In this document: positions 34,131 through 45,408 of the stretch, in pieces
Numbering within the stretch: position 1 is the stretch's first letter
How the letters are laid out: every line of letters begins with the position of its first letter
NCBI RefSeq assembly: GCF_036320965.1
Contig: NC_092230.1
Coordinates: 48,971,594-49,035,593, forward strand
Reading direction: 5' to 3'
Source: Panulirus ornatus
Taxonomy: Eukaryota; Arthropoda; Malacostraca; Decapoda; Palinuridae
Length of the DNA: 64,000 bases
Translations under genes and position numbers: made by a program
Notes under the pieces: model-generated
Database searches by the model: none
What the model saw: the letters and a program-made list of their open reading frames with translations, nothing else
What the model was told of the DNA's origin: nothing

Positions 34131-35660
34131 ATAACGAAGATGAGAAGAAAGGAGAGATATGTAGTATGTTTGAGATAAAGAACCTAGATGATCTGGCTCT
34201 GAGTGAAACAAAATTCAATGATGAAGGGGAAGAACAGTTTGGGAATGTCCTAAGAGTAAAGTCAGGAGTTGGTGTGAGGGTAAAAGCTAAGAAAGGGGTA
34301 GCACTATTGCTGAAGCAGGAGTTGTAGGAATGGGGTAGCACTGCTGCTGAAGCAGGAGTTGTAGGAATGTTTAAGAGAGTAAGGAAGCGAGTTCCAAACT
34401 GATGTGGGTAAAATTGAAAGTAGAATACGAGAAGTGGGTGATTATTAGTGCTTATGCATCTGACCATGAGAAGAAAGATCATGAGAAGTAAGTGTTTCAG
34501 GAGCAGCTGAGTGAGTGTGTCAGCAATTTTCATGCAAGAAACTGGGTATTAGTGATGGGTCATTTAGACGTTAAGGTAAGTAATGTGGCAGTTGAGGGTA
34601 TAATAGGGGAGCATAGGGTATTCAGGAAGTTGAATGGAAATGGTGAACAGCTTGAGAAGATGAGTGCTGAAAAAGGGCTGGTGACTGGGGATACCTGGCT
34701 TAAAAAGAGGGACATACACAAGTATATGTATATATTTATATTTATTTATTTTGCTTTGCCGCTGTCTCCTGCATTAGCGAGGTAGCGCAAGGAAACAGAC
34801 GAAAGAATGGCCCAACCCACCCACATACACATGTGTATACATACACGTCCACACATGCAAATATACATACATATACATCTCAACGTATACATATATATAC
34901 ACACACAGACATATACATATATACACATGTACATAATTCATACTGTCTGCCTTTGTTCATTCCCATCGCCACCTCGCCACACATGAAATAACAACCCCCT
35001 CCCCCCTCATGTGTGCGAGGTAGCGCTAGGAAAAGACAACAAAGGCCACATTCGTTCACACTCAGTCTCTAGCTGTCATGTAATAATGCACCGAAACCAC
35101 AGCTTTGTGAGTACAAAAGATGGTCAGCGAGCATTATTGAATTAGATATTACTTTATAGACACGCAAAAGATAGATTCTTGGATGTGTATGTTTTGAGAG
35201 TGACAAGGATTAAGATATGTAGAGGTTTTCAGACGAGGAAACAGTATGGGTAAGAAGAAAGTGGTGAAAGTAAGTGAGTTTGGAAAATAGACTTGTGTGA
35301 AGAAATATCAGGAGAAATAGAGTGTAGAATGGTGAAAGTAAACAAAGCTAGGGGCGTGGATGGTGATTGGGAGATAATTAGGGAAGCATTGCTGGCATGT
35401 GCCAAAGATGTGAGCGGCATGCATAAGGTGGAAAGTAGGCAGTTGAAAAAGGGTAGTGAGTGGTGGGATGACAAAGTACAGTTGCTTGTGAAAAAGAAAA
35501 GGGGCATATATAGGCAGTAATTACAGGTTAGGAGTACTTATTGGGACTTGTGAGAGGGGAATACATAAGGTGCTAAGAGGAGGCATACAGTACCTCACAG
35601 AATTGTTGCAGAAAATGGATAGAGGAACTTTGGTAAAGCACATGTGTGAAATAAACAAAG
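34131..35660 (+). mobile_element. Old LINE-A fragment L18, + strand part (endonuclease and linker)
   Basis: Diverged endonuclease from 'KGEICSMFEIKNLDDLALSE' through 'WVLVMGHLDVKVSNVAVEG' (the catalytic DLNAK is HLDVK, so inactive) to 'WLKKRDIHKYMY', interrupted by a LINE-A tail (34728-35106), then continuing 'KDRFLDVYVLRV' and linker to about 35660. A local tandem duplication of about 35 bp occurs at 34300-34370 ('GCTGAAGCAGGAGTTGTAGG' twice). Confidence 0.7.
34728..35106 (-). mobile_element. LINE-A 3' UTR fragment nested in L18
   Basis: Tail 'TTTTGCTTTGCCGCTGTCTC' on + followed by the long 3' UTR as far as 'GCACCGAAACCACAGCTT'. It splits the older endonuclease frame between 'KYTY' and 'VS'. 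Severely 5' truncated (~0.37 kb). Confidence 0.8.
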
Positions 35661-36442
35661 TTGATTCATGGTGTGACTTCCAAAAATCTTAGAAATCCCT
35701 AATCCAGCTGAGGTCTGGCTTCAGGGTTGCTTGATAAGGGAAGTTCAACATGCTGTTCCTTTACGTAATAGTGAACCCATTTACTCTAAAGAAGAAAGCA
35801 TGTGTTTCATTATGGCCAAGATAATTTTTTCTTTATATTTTTCTTCATGCCTAACTACTTTTACTTTCTTCGCATAGTGGCTTCAGAGCAGACAAATGAA
35901 TGGTCTCATTTTCATATATCTAATCTCTAGATTTTATGTATGGTGTACTGAAATGTGTCTACCATCAGCAACCAAGCACAACAGAATACTACCTTGTTTT
36001 TTCTTTGATATCCATGTTAATTATTGTGGTAAATTCTCCCAGTGTTACTGACTACAAATGAAAAATTCTCACAATAGTGTTTCTCAACTGAATCCGATAA
36101 TTATTCTTGTTGTTTTGAAATAAAAGAGTCGTTAATGTCACTATTGCAACAGACCTTTAGTGTTGAATGTAGGACAGTCTTTTCACATTGATTTTTTTAT
36201 TCAGTGCAGAATAACTTAGGAGGTGGTGATATGTGATGAGATAATTATTATATGAAGATTAAAAGGTGTACCACGGAACAGAATCTTGAAGAGGAGCTGG
36301 CCCCTTAAGTTCCTACCTTAGGTTATGATGGTTCAGTAAATGGATTGTATGTGAACACTTATCTTGAATGTTCATTGTTCATGTAGTGGTATCTTTTACT
36401 GGAAAATTATAAGGTAAAATTGATATAAATCTTCATCCTCAG
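35661..36442. other. Intron sequence, nothing recognised
   Basis: AT-rich; ends in the acceptor 'CTTCATCCTCAG' at 36442. Confidence 0.5.
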
Positions 36443-36585
36443 GAAAAATGAGTATTTTATTTATGTGAGTGATACTCATGCGCTGGATCGGCTGGACTTC
36501 TCCACTGTTGATCACTTTCACCCTCGGGGCTCTATCAAATCTCTTAGGAAAGGCTCCCATGACATTCGCTCTTTAAATAGTGATG
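36443..36585 (+). CDS. PDE8: PDE8-family phosphodiesterase, exon (post-PAS linker)
   Basis: 143 bp; completes the AGG codon begun at 33517 and ends after one base (GAT G|GTAAGT). Encodes 'KNEYFIYVSDTHALDRLDFS' and 'TVDHFHPRGSIKSLRKGSHD', then 'IRSLNSDG'. 'EYFIYVSD' occupies the place of the last PAS strand 'RHYVSI' in PDE8, and 'LRKGSHD' matches the conserved 'RRKGSLD' of the linker, a likely basophilic-kinase site. Confidence 0.85.
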
Positions 36586-38750
36586 GTAAGTTGAACCTGA
36601 TGCAAACATATCTTTCAAGATAGGGTTTTGTCTCAATATTTTTGTTTAATCTTTTTTGGAAAAAGAAATATTTGCAAGAAGAGTAAAAAATGGATATTTT
36701 AACATACATTGGAAAAAGAATTGATTGTATTTTGTAAATTTTTATTAGACTTATCATCATATAGATTTCAGTGTGTAGTGAAACTTTTACAGCAAATTCT
36801 TATTATGAAGCCTAAAGTTATTCAAACGTCTATGATATTTTTAAGAGATTTATGTTGATGAGAAAGAAGTTAATAATCTGTTCCTTATTGTACACAATAT
36901 AGAAATTTTTGATAACTGCTAGTCTCATACCAGATTATTTTTAAGGTTTTTATGTTTCCTTTAAGCAAGTGTGATTTTTACTAAGAGCAAGAATCTGATG
37001 GTTAAAGGTTTTAGATCTGATTTAGAATTCAGATGAATTAGTGAAGGTTACTTATGTATGATCATCTATACACAAACTTTACTTCATTTCTAATCATCTG
37101 TACACCATTCTCTTTATACAACGCCTGATCATGCATATAACTCCTTATCGTTAATTAGCTTGACTGTGCATACACTTAACTAGCCAGATATACTATTTCC
37201 ATGTGACTTATTTACATTTTCCTTGATATCAAGCACTTGCCATATGTAGAATAAGTATTATTAAACTTGAGATTTTGTTGGGAAAAAATGTAATTATTTT
37301 AAAGAGTTCTCTTTTATTTTAGTTTACTGAGAAAACTGCTCATGACATTCAAGTTTAATGTACTAAGAGTTATTTTCATGTTTGAGTTATTAGGATGACA
37401 AGATTTTCATGTTTTGATTTGCTGCTTTTCTTGCCTTTACTAATGTGACTTATATATTGTTTGGTGTATGACCCTTAACAAAATTTCATTGCAATTTTCA
37501 GAAAATGTGGATGTAGTAAAGATGAGATGGTATAGGAAGGGGTTTGATTAATTACCAAGAAAGAAATTATCCTTCATCCCTAACTATTCAGGTGGAGACA
37601 GCAATCACAATGCAGAGCTGGCATGCACTCATAGCCTTTTTATACCAGGGTCTGATTCACTTCATTTTATCGATACGACAGCTTTTACTTTATTAGGGGG
37701 GGCTGTTGAAATCGATCACCCAGGACGTGTTATGAGTGCCCCTGTTGAGCGAGAGAGATTTACATTTAGCTGCAACATGAACTGTGAGAGTTTGAACCTT
37801 GTAGAGGGTAAGGGGGTTTTTGTATGAAGACCTCACATGCTAGATATCTCTGTTTGATTGTAATTCATTGTCACGGATATGATCCTTGCTAATGTTAATG
37901 AGATTTAAACAAGGTTTACTACTTTTTTCATGAATTAAGATATTTTGATAATACATGAATATTATATATATTTTTTTTCATTCATGAATATGCCTTAGTA
38001 CAGGTACTAACAATTTCTAAGCAGAAGCAGTAGCTAACGCTTATATAAATTCATTTTTATCAGTTACTGAACCATAAACAACTGATTATCAGAGAATCAC
38101 AACCAAATGATTATCTGGCATGTTTGAAGTCACTTCATCAAGTGTTTTGGTATGTTGTGTATTTTTCTGTGCACTGCTGAATGGGCACTGGAGAACACCC
38201 ACACTGAGCATCCTCTCCTCTCATCTGGATTTGGTAAAGGCAAAATCAAACCGTAGGAGACATTCAAGTATTATGTCAATAAAGAAGAAATTATTGATGA
38301 AATTATTGATTATCTGTTTATACTAACACATAGAGAAGATGTGAGAATGTTAATAAAGAAGGCTGATGTGAAAAGATGCTTGATTGCAAGTTTATCAGCT
38401 CAAAATAAGTGTATCTCACTCTTACAGATATTACATATATGCAAGTGAAGACCTCTTATTATTTGGAAAACTTTTATGTCTCTAGTATCTAAAATTCTTT
38501 CCCCCTACTGCTTAAATTGCTAAATCTGATATGGCCTTTAAAATACTTGCCAACCTGCACAAAGTTCAGTCATCATTGAACAATGTCAGTTAGCACAATT
38601 GTCAACAAATAACAGATGATTTACTTAATCTTACTACTCTTCATATAATTTACCCTAAAATTTCTCCATATCTTAGGTAGGTTATGTGAACAATATCATC
38701 ATGATATATGGTGAAAGAGTTTATTGTTTGGCGTACTTCATTTTTTTATT
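36586..38750. other. Intron sequence, nothing recognised
   Basis: About 2.2 kb of AT-rich DNA with no repeat partner seen here and no open frame with splice support. A G7 run near 37700. Confidence 0.5.
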
Positions 38751-38754
38751 CTAG

Positions 38755-38970
38755 TTCATTATCCATGTAGCGAAGTAGGGCCAGGAACAGACAAAAACAT
38801 CATTTGTTCTCATCCATTTTCTATCTATCATGTTTAATGCAGCCAAGCCCCACAGACCTTTCCATGATTTCCTTAACCATTTCCTATTCCCTGGTTCAGC
38901 CCAGTGACAGCATGTCACCCCCTGTATACCACATCACTTCAGTTTGCTTTATCCCTATTTTCTTTTCTTT
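38755..38970 (-). mobile_element. Old LINE-A 3' UTR fragment
   Basis: 'CCATGTAGCGAAGTAGGGCC', 'CCAAGCCCCACAGACCTTTC' and 'CTGGTTCAGCCCAGTGACAG' are decayed LINE-A 3' UTR blocks; a short terminal coding piece follows. Precedes a second old copy in the same orientation. Confidence 0.65.
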
Positions 38971-38974
38971 CTCT

Positions 38975-40140
38975 CATACTTGAATGCCATTTCCTGCATT
39001 ATTAAGGTAGTACCAGGAACAAATGAAGAAAGGCCTCATCTCTTGACATCCATTCTCTTGCTATCATGCAAAATGCACAGAAACCACAGCTCCCTATCCC
39101 AGCCAGGCCCTACAGACCTTTCCATGGTTTACAAAGGATGTTTCACATGCCCTGGTTCAGTCCGTTGACTGCACATCGACCTCTGTATACCACATCATTT
39201 CAACTCACTCTATCCCTTCTGCATGTTCAGGCCCCAATTGCTCAAAATCTTTTTCACTCCATGCTTTCATCTCCAGTTTAGACTACCCATTCTCCTTGTT
39301 CCCTCCACTTCTGATGCATATCTTCTTAGTCAACCTTTCCTCACTTATTCTTTCTATATATCTAAGCCATTTCAGCATGCCCTCTTCAGCTCTCACAACT
39401 ACACTCTATTACCACACCTCTTTCTTACCCTTTCATTTCCACTTTCATGGTTCTGTTCACTACTGTGTCCACTCCCAGGTATCTAAGACACTTCACTTTC
39501 TCTAATTTTTCTTCATTTAAATTCACACCCTAATTAACCAGCCCCTCAACCCTGCTAAACCTAATAACATTGTTTTTAGTAACATTTACTCTCAATTTTC
39601 TCCTTTCACACACCCTTACAAGCGTGGTCACCAACTTTTGCAGTTTCGCACTCAAATCTGCCACCAGTGCTGTATCATCAGCAGACAACAGCCAACTCTT
39701 TTTCTAGACCCTCTCATCCTTTACAGACTGCAAACGCACCCGTCTCTCCAAGACTGTTACATTTAAACCCCCCCCCCCACCACCACCACCACCACCACCA
39801 CCACCACCACCACCACCTCTTCCATAAACAAATTAAACAACCATGGTGACATCATGCATCCCTGCGGCAGACCAACCTTTACTTGGAACCATTCACTCAC
39901 CTCTCTTCCTACTTGTACACATGCCTAACACCCTTGTAAAAACTTCTCACTGCTTCTCCTCTAGCAGCTTTCCTCCCACACTTTAGGTTCTTAAGACCTT
40001 CCTTGAGGCATCTTTGTCAACTCTGTCATTTGCTTCCTCCAGATCCATAAATGCCACATACAAATCCATTCATTTCTCAAAGTATTTCTTACACTCATTC
40101 TTTGATGCAAGCACCTGATCCACACATCTCTTTCCCAATC
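38975..40140 (-). mobile_element. Old LINE-A copy L19, RT and C-terminus, heavily decayed
   Basis: Order on +: 3' tail ('TTTCCTGCATTATTAAGG'), 3' UTR, terminal coding, 'CTCCCAGGTATCTAAGACAC' (FRYLGVD), 'GCTGTATCATCAGCAGACAA' (FADD), 'TCCATAAACAAATTAAACAA' (LFNLFMD), 'CAGATCCATAAATGCCACAT' (AFMDLE). Many indels. Contains an (ACC)n microsatellite. The family stop position is CGA here, as in other old copies. Confidence 0.75.
39767..39817. repeat. C-run and (ACC)n microsatellite
   Basis: C11 followed by about 13 ACC units, inside old LINE-A copy L19. Confidence 0.95.
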
Positions 40141-40149
40141 AATCTATCC

Positions 40150-40340
40150 CTATCTCTGATGCCTGTTCCCCTTAGGAACTTCCTCAAGGGGGTGGCCTCA
40201 GCAGAAGAGTCTCCATAATTTTTGAAGTTCAGTGCTGTGTCTTAGTCTTGTAGTGCCTCACCTTTAACAGGCCACTGATGGAGGGCAACTTGTGTAGTGT
40301 TTCCAGAGGCTCCTACCTAATGTTCATACTGACTACCTCT
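40150..40340 (-). repeat. Dispersed repeat RB, copy 2 (inverted)
   Basis: 'GATGCCTGTTCCCCTTAGGA', 'CTCAAGGGGGTGGCC' and 'GTGCCTCACCTTTAACAGGC' are the reverse of RB at 25370-25560. Confidence 0.55.
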
Positions 40341-40450
40341 GCCTAATGTTCCAGCTTACTACTTCTTCCTAATGCTCACTCGTACTTGTTCCTACCTACT
40401 ACTTCTATCTAAACTTAGTGTTCATAGCTACTACCTCTACCTATTTCTCC
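40313..40450. repeat. Degenerate short tandem repeat
   Basis: Irregular repetition of 'TACTACCTCT(A/G)CCTAATGTTC'-like units of about 25-30 bp, overlapping the end of RB. Confidence 0.5.
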
Positions 40451-40519
40451 TACCATTTTGTCAAAAGACAAAGCTATCACATAACACTCACAGTTGGAAA
40501 ATTTAGATAGAAATTATCA

Positions 40520-40830
40520 GTTGTGTCCGAATCAGTTCAAACACACCCTCTTCTGTTCTCTGTCACACTTTTTTTATTTCCACACATCTTTCTTACTCTT
40601 TCATTACTTACTTGATCAAACCATCTCACATTGCTTATTGTCTTCATACATTTCATTTCCAACACATCTACCATCCTCCGTACAACCCTATCTATAGCCC
40701 ATGCCTCACAACCATATGGTATTGTTGGAACTACTGTTCCTTCAAACATACCCATTTTCGCTCTTTGAGATAATGTTCTCTCCTTCCACACTTTCTTCAT
40801 TGCTCACAGAACCTTTGCCCCCTTCCCAAA
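40520..40830 (-). mobile_element. Old LINE-A fragment L20 (C-terminal region)
   Basis: The - strand encodes 'KKVWKERTLSQRAKMGMFEG', 'AWAIDRVVRRMVDVLEMKCM' and 'RWFDQVSNERVRKMCGNKKS', a diverged LINE-A C-terminal domain. Neither end of the element is present. Confidence 0.78.
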
Positions 40831-40864
40831 ATATACAATATGTCAAACATCAAGTTGTGATCTT

Positions 40865-41860
40865 AAAACAAAATATGGTTAAGTGACCATAAAGATGTAA
40901 TTAACATATCCCAACGTAATTTATACTTCAATGCATTCCCCTTCTTTTTAATGCAGTCTTGTAGCCAGTGGAGAATGCTTTCAGCAAGATGACTGAATAG
41001 TTCTGGGGAAACTACCTCATAGCCGCTTAATTGCCACCTCAAGCTGTGGTAGAGAAAATGTGCCCTTGTCATATTGTCATTGCTTCACAATGGACCAATA
41101 GACCAAAAGTTTTCATTTGGGTTTTGGTGGGGGGGAAATATTTCACCCCACTATCATTCAGCCATTGTGTAACACACCTAACAATGAGTCGAGTAAATGG
41201 CTAAAACATCTCTAAACCATAGGAGGAGGAGGGTGTTTTAAAGTTTTTTCTTTGTACTGTGACGGATGTGGGTCTGAGTGCGGTGGTCTGCACACCCTCC
41301 TTTTTGGTGTTTCTAATCACTGGTGTTTCATTTCATCACTCCACAATATGGATCACCATGTTTCCTGTCCCCAAACACTGTATTTCATGCAAAATTTTAC
41401 AGGTAAATCCCAGGTCATTATGAAATAACTTTAGAACACTCCTTAGCAAGACTTATTCAAGCAAGTTAGGGTTCTTTGGCATGATTTTACATGCTGTCAG
41501 TGATGGGCAGGCCTTAACTTGTCTTGCAATCACTTTACGGGTCCTAGTAGATGTTAATCTTGGCCTTCCAGGTTTGCCAATAGGAGCTGGTAGAATGAAT
41601 GCCCCTAGTTCCCTAAACTGCTTTACCAACCTTTTGACACTTTTGGTATCAGGCACCTGTATGCTCAGCAATATATTTCAAATTATGCTCTATTTTGTAT
41701 GAAGCTATCACTTTTGCAATGCACTCCTTTGTTGTTACTCTCCTGGACTTAATTGAATGGGACAAGAGCAGGTAATTGTGGGCAAACGTGTAGAAATTAG
41801 ATAACCAACACACTGAGGCAAACAAAACAGACATGAGCCTTATGGCTGCTAGAAACACTG
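40865..41860 (-). mobile_element. Tc1/mariner-like transposon remnant
   Basis: The - strand shows, N to C: 'SRRVTTKECIAKVIASYKIE' and 'HNLKYIAEHTG' (first helix-turn-helix), 'KRLVKQFRELGAFILPAPIG' , 'KPGRPRLTSTRTRKVIARQV' and 'KACPSLTACKI' (GRP linker and second HTH), then a decayed catalytic region ('GDPYCGVMK', 'MTRAHFLYHSLRWQLSGYEV') and 'LAESILHWLQDCIKKKGNAL', resembling the transposase C-terminus. Frames are broken by stops and indels. The paired HTH with GRPRLT is characteristic of Tc1-type transposases. Terminal inverted repeats were not found. Confidence 0.6.
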
Positions 41861-42700
41861 ATGGTTATGAAACATTATCAGTGAGACCAAACATATGAAT
41901 AGTGCTGTTGATGCACAGCTTAACGTATTACACTTGCCAGAACCTGTAAGAGACATGAAACAATTTCCACAATACTTAAAGTCGACAGACATTGCGTACC
42001 ATAAGTTTTGGTGCAGACTGCAAGTGCAATAAAGGAATATCAGTAAATGAAAAAGTGAATGCTTTTTTCTGCAAAAAAATGCACAACATTTATCAGCATG
42101 TTTGTTAGTCACACTTCTATAGACTACATGGGGCAACCTAGGAGGACATTATATGTCAACCCTTCCTTAGGGCCTATGTCAGCTCCCAGTGGCCTTGAAG
42201 GCAGCATGTGTTCCATAGAACATCCATCTAGGTTCCTGTGGTATTTGTTTCTTACAGGGTTTATGGTGCTTTATTTACTTAGGGATTTTTGTCATTTATT
42301 CAGGGCATTGTTGGACTTACAGTATATGATTGAGTCACATGGGGGATTGGCTTCTGTGACTTTGCCTTTACATAAAATTCCTGTCCCTAGTAGGACTGTT
42401 GCCTCATTACAGAACAGCCTTTAGATGTAGGAGCATTTTCTAATTTAAGGGATAATGTGTCATTTGGAAGCAGCATCTTGTTAAGGGATATTGTCTGTTT
42501 TAAGAGAATTTTCATAGGTTGGGCATTGTATTGCATATGAACAATATTTCATGTGAAACATTGCCTAACATAGGGTATGATTTCCAACACAGGCATTGTC
42601 TTCCATGAACCATTGCCTCATACAGGGACAGTGTCTGATAAGGGAACATAGGAACCTTTACAAATTTTTTTTTTTTTATTATACAGATTATATATTAAAC
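41861..42700. other. Intron sequence, nothing firmly recognised
   Basis: Open stretches occur (e.g. 42059-42424 +) without splice or family support. At 42450-42650 phrases such as 'ATTGCCT', 'ACAGGGACA' and 'GGCATTG' recur irregularly, hinting at an old degenerate tandem repeat. Confidence 0.4.
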
Positions 42701-42711
42701 AGATGTATTTT

Positions 42712-44030
42712 TTTTTTATTATACTTTGTCGCTGTCTCCCGTGTTTGCGAGGTAGCGCAAGGAAACAGACGAAAGAAATGGCCCAACCCCCCCCATACAC
42801 ATGTATATACATACGTCCACACACGCAAATATACATACCTACACAGCTTTCCATGGTTTACCCCAGACGCTTCACATGCCTTGATTCAATCCACTGACAG
42901 CACGTCAACCCCGGTATACCACATCGCTCCAGTTCACTCTATTCCTTGCCCTCCTTTCACCCTCCTGCATGTTCAGGCCCCGATCACACAAAATCTTTTC
43001 CACTCCATCTTTCCACCTCCAATTTGGTCTCCCTCTTCTCCTCGTTCCCTCCACCTCCGACACATATATCCTCTTGGTCAATCTTTCCTCACTCATTCTC
43101 TCCATGTGCCCAAACCACTTCAAAACACCCTCTTCTGCTCTCTCAACCACGCTCTTTTTATTTCCACACATCTCTCTTACCCTTACGTTACTCACTCGAT
43201 CAAACCACCTCACACCACACATTGTCCTCAAACATCTCATTTCCAGCACATCCATCCTCCTGCGCACAACTCTATCCATAGCCCACGCCTCACAACCATA
43301 CAACATTGTTGGAACCACTATTCCTTCAAACATACCCATTTTTGCTTTCCGAGATAATGTTCTCGACTTCCACACATTCTTCAAGGCCCCCAGAATTTTC
43401 GCCCCCTCCCCCACCCTATGATCCACTTCCGCTTCCATGGTTCCATCCGCTGCCAGATCCACTCCCAGATATCTAAAACACTTCACTTCCTCCAGTTTTT
43501 CTCCATTCAAACTCACCTCCCAATTGACTTGACCCTCAACCCTACTGTACCTAATAACCTTGCTCTTATTCACATTTACTCTTAACTTTCTTCTTCCACA
43601 CACTTTACCAAACTCAGTCACCAGCTTCTGCAGTTTCTCACATGAATCAGCCACCAGTGCTGTATCATCAGTGAACAACAACTGACTCACTTCCCAAGCT
43701 CTCTCATCACCAACAGACTTCATACTTGCCCCTCTTTCCAAAACTCTTGCATTTACCTCCCTAACAACCCCATCCATAAACAAATTAAACAACCATGGAG
43801 ACATCACACACCCCTGCCGCAAACCTACATTCACTGAGAACCAATCACTTTCTTCTCTTCCTACACGTACACATGCCTTACATCCTCGATAAAAACTTTT
43901 CACTGCTTCTAACAACTTTCCTCCCACACCATACATTCTTAATACCTTCCACAGAGCATCTCTATCAACTCTATCATATGCCTTCTCCAGATCCATAAAT
44001 GCTACATACAAATCCATTTGCTTTTCTATA
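42712..44030 (-). mobile_element. LINE-A copy L21, 3' segment
   Basis: - strand coding open from 'KQMDLYVAFMDLEKAYDRVD' (about 44028) to the stop at 42905, with LLFTDDTALV in place of LLFADDTALV. Short 3' UTR and A-rich tail. Joined at 44030 to an inverted piece of the preceding LINE region. Confidence 0.9.
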
Positions 44031-44037
44031 AGGTATA

Positions 44038-44199
44038 AGGTATAAGTTTGTTGAGTATTCCTGGTAAATTATATGGGAGGGTATTGATTGAGAGGGTGAA
44101 GGCATGTACAGAGCATCAGATTGGGGAAGAGCAGTGTGGTTTCAGAAGTGGTAGAGGATGTGTGGATCAGGTGTTTGCTTTGAAGAATGTATGTGAGAA
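44038..44199 (+). mobile_element. LINE-A copy L21, inverted 5' segment
   Basis: 'GISLLSIPGKLYGRVLIERV', 'HQIGEEQCGFRSGRGCVDQV', ending 'LKNVCEK', which is immediately N-terminal to the start of the - strand piece (LINE-A: CEKYLEKQMD). The opposite orientation and contiguity indicate a 5' inversion; only about 4 nt are missing at the join. A duplicated 'AAGGTAT' lies at the junction. Confidence 0.87.
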
Positions 44200-44411
44200 A
44201 CCCATTGTTTTATTTACAAAAATTTTCATACATAGAGAAAGAATCTGGCCTGGGACAAAACACATTGTTTTTGTAGATAAGAAATTATGTTTAAGAGGCA
44301 TGATAGAGTTTAGAGTTTCCTTAAGGAAACAGTCATGATATAGGGTGATGATTAAAGGAGTTCAGGGTTTTACAGAAAGCATTAGTGCTGAAGAGACAGT
44401 AATCATAGGAG
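44200..44411. other. Intron spacer, nothing recognised
   Basis: Unique sequence between the L21 insertion and a large hairpin. Confidence 0.4.
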
Positions 44412-44601
44412 GAAGTGAAAGTAGTATTCAGGAAAACCAAAGAAAGCTCAATATATTGTAAACTGAAAGAATATGATGTGGCTCTGAACTTTTTAATCCT
44501 GGATGATTTATGTAGATTAAAAAGTTCAGAGCCACATCATATTCTTTCAGTTTACAATATATTGAGCTTTCTTTGGTTTTCCTGAATTCTACTTTCACTT
44601 C
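44412..44601. repeat. Near-perfect inverted repeat (86-bp arms, 18-bp loop)
   Basis: Arm 44412-44497 is the reverse complement of 44516-44601 with a single mismatch seen by eye (GTAGTATTC versus GTAGAATTC). The right arm runs directly into a LINE-A fragment at 44602. Confidence 0.9.
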
Positions 44602-45250
44602 TCTGTTTACCAAATCATTTTCCCTAACCCTCTCACTTTGCACACCACCTCGACCAAAACACCCTATATCTGCCACTCTGTCATCAAACACATTCAACAA
44701 ACCTTCAAAATACTCACTCCATCTCCTCACATCACCACTACTTGTTATCACCTCCCCATTAGCCCCCTTCACTGAAGTTCCCATTTGCTCCCTTGTCTTA
44801 CGCACTTTATTTACCTCCTTCCAGAACATCTTTTTATTCTCCCTAAAATTTAATGATACTCTCTCACCCCAACTCTCATTTGCCCTCTTTTTAACCTCTT
44901 GCACCTTTCTCTTGACCTCCTGCCTCTTTCTTTTATACATCTCCCACTCATTTGCATTTTTTCCCTGCAAAAATCGTCCAAATGCCTCTCTCTTCTCTTT
45001 CACTAATAATCTTACTTCTTCATCCCACCACTCACTACCCTTTCTAATCAACCCACCTCCCATGCTTCTCATGCCACAAGGATCTTTTGCGCCAGCCATC
45101 ACTGCTTCCCTAAATACATCCCATTCCTCCCCCACTCCCCTTACCTCCTTTGTTCTCACCTTTTTCCATTCTGTACTCAGTCTCTCCTGGTACTTCCTCA
45201 CACAAGTCTTCTTCCCAAGCTCACTTACTCTCACCACCCTCTTCACCCCA
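44602..45250 (-). mobile_element. LINE-A fragment L22 (endonuclease-RT linker)
   Basis: - strand coding, open from 'GVKRVVRVSELGKKTCVRKY' to 'GGVQSERVRENDLVNRE' with one 3-nt deletion ('DVRRWSEY' for 'DVRRRWSEY'). Neither 5' UTR nor 3' tail; bounded by the 44412-44601 hairpin and by an unrelated repeat at 45251. Confidence 0.87.
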
Positions 45251-45408
45251 CGGGCCACAGGGAAAATGAAACATGATAAGTTCCCAAGTGCGCTTTCAGA
45301 TCACATCATCAGGAAAGACACATGAGAGAAATATAACAGTCAGTTGATATACATTAAAGAGAGGAAGCTAGGACACCATTTGGTAAACATGCATGTTTAC
45401 CAAATAGG
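45251..45408. repeat. Unclassified repeat ending in a 28-bp perfect palindrome
   Basis: Starts 'CGGGCCACAGGGAAAATGAA' and ends in the palindrome at 45378-45405 centred on ATGCAT with TTTGGTAAAC arms. I recall similar sequence as abundant in decapod genomes but cannot name the family. It lies between two LINE-A fragments. Confidence 0.55.

Noticed and set aside
39767..39817. His-rich or Pro-rich gene from (ACC)n
   Set aside because: Microsatellite inside an old LINE copy; no flanking coding context.
42059..42424. 121-aa + strand frame in the intron
   Set aside because: No recognisable domain, no splice or start support, and overlapping open frames on the other strand.
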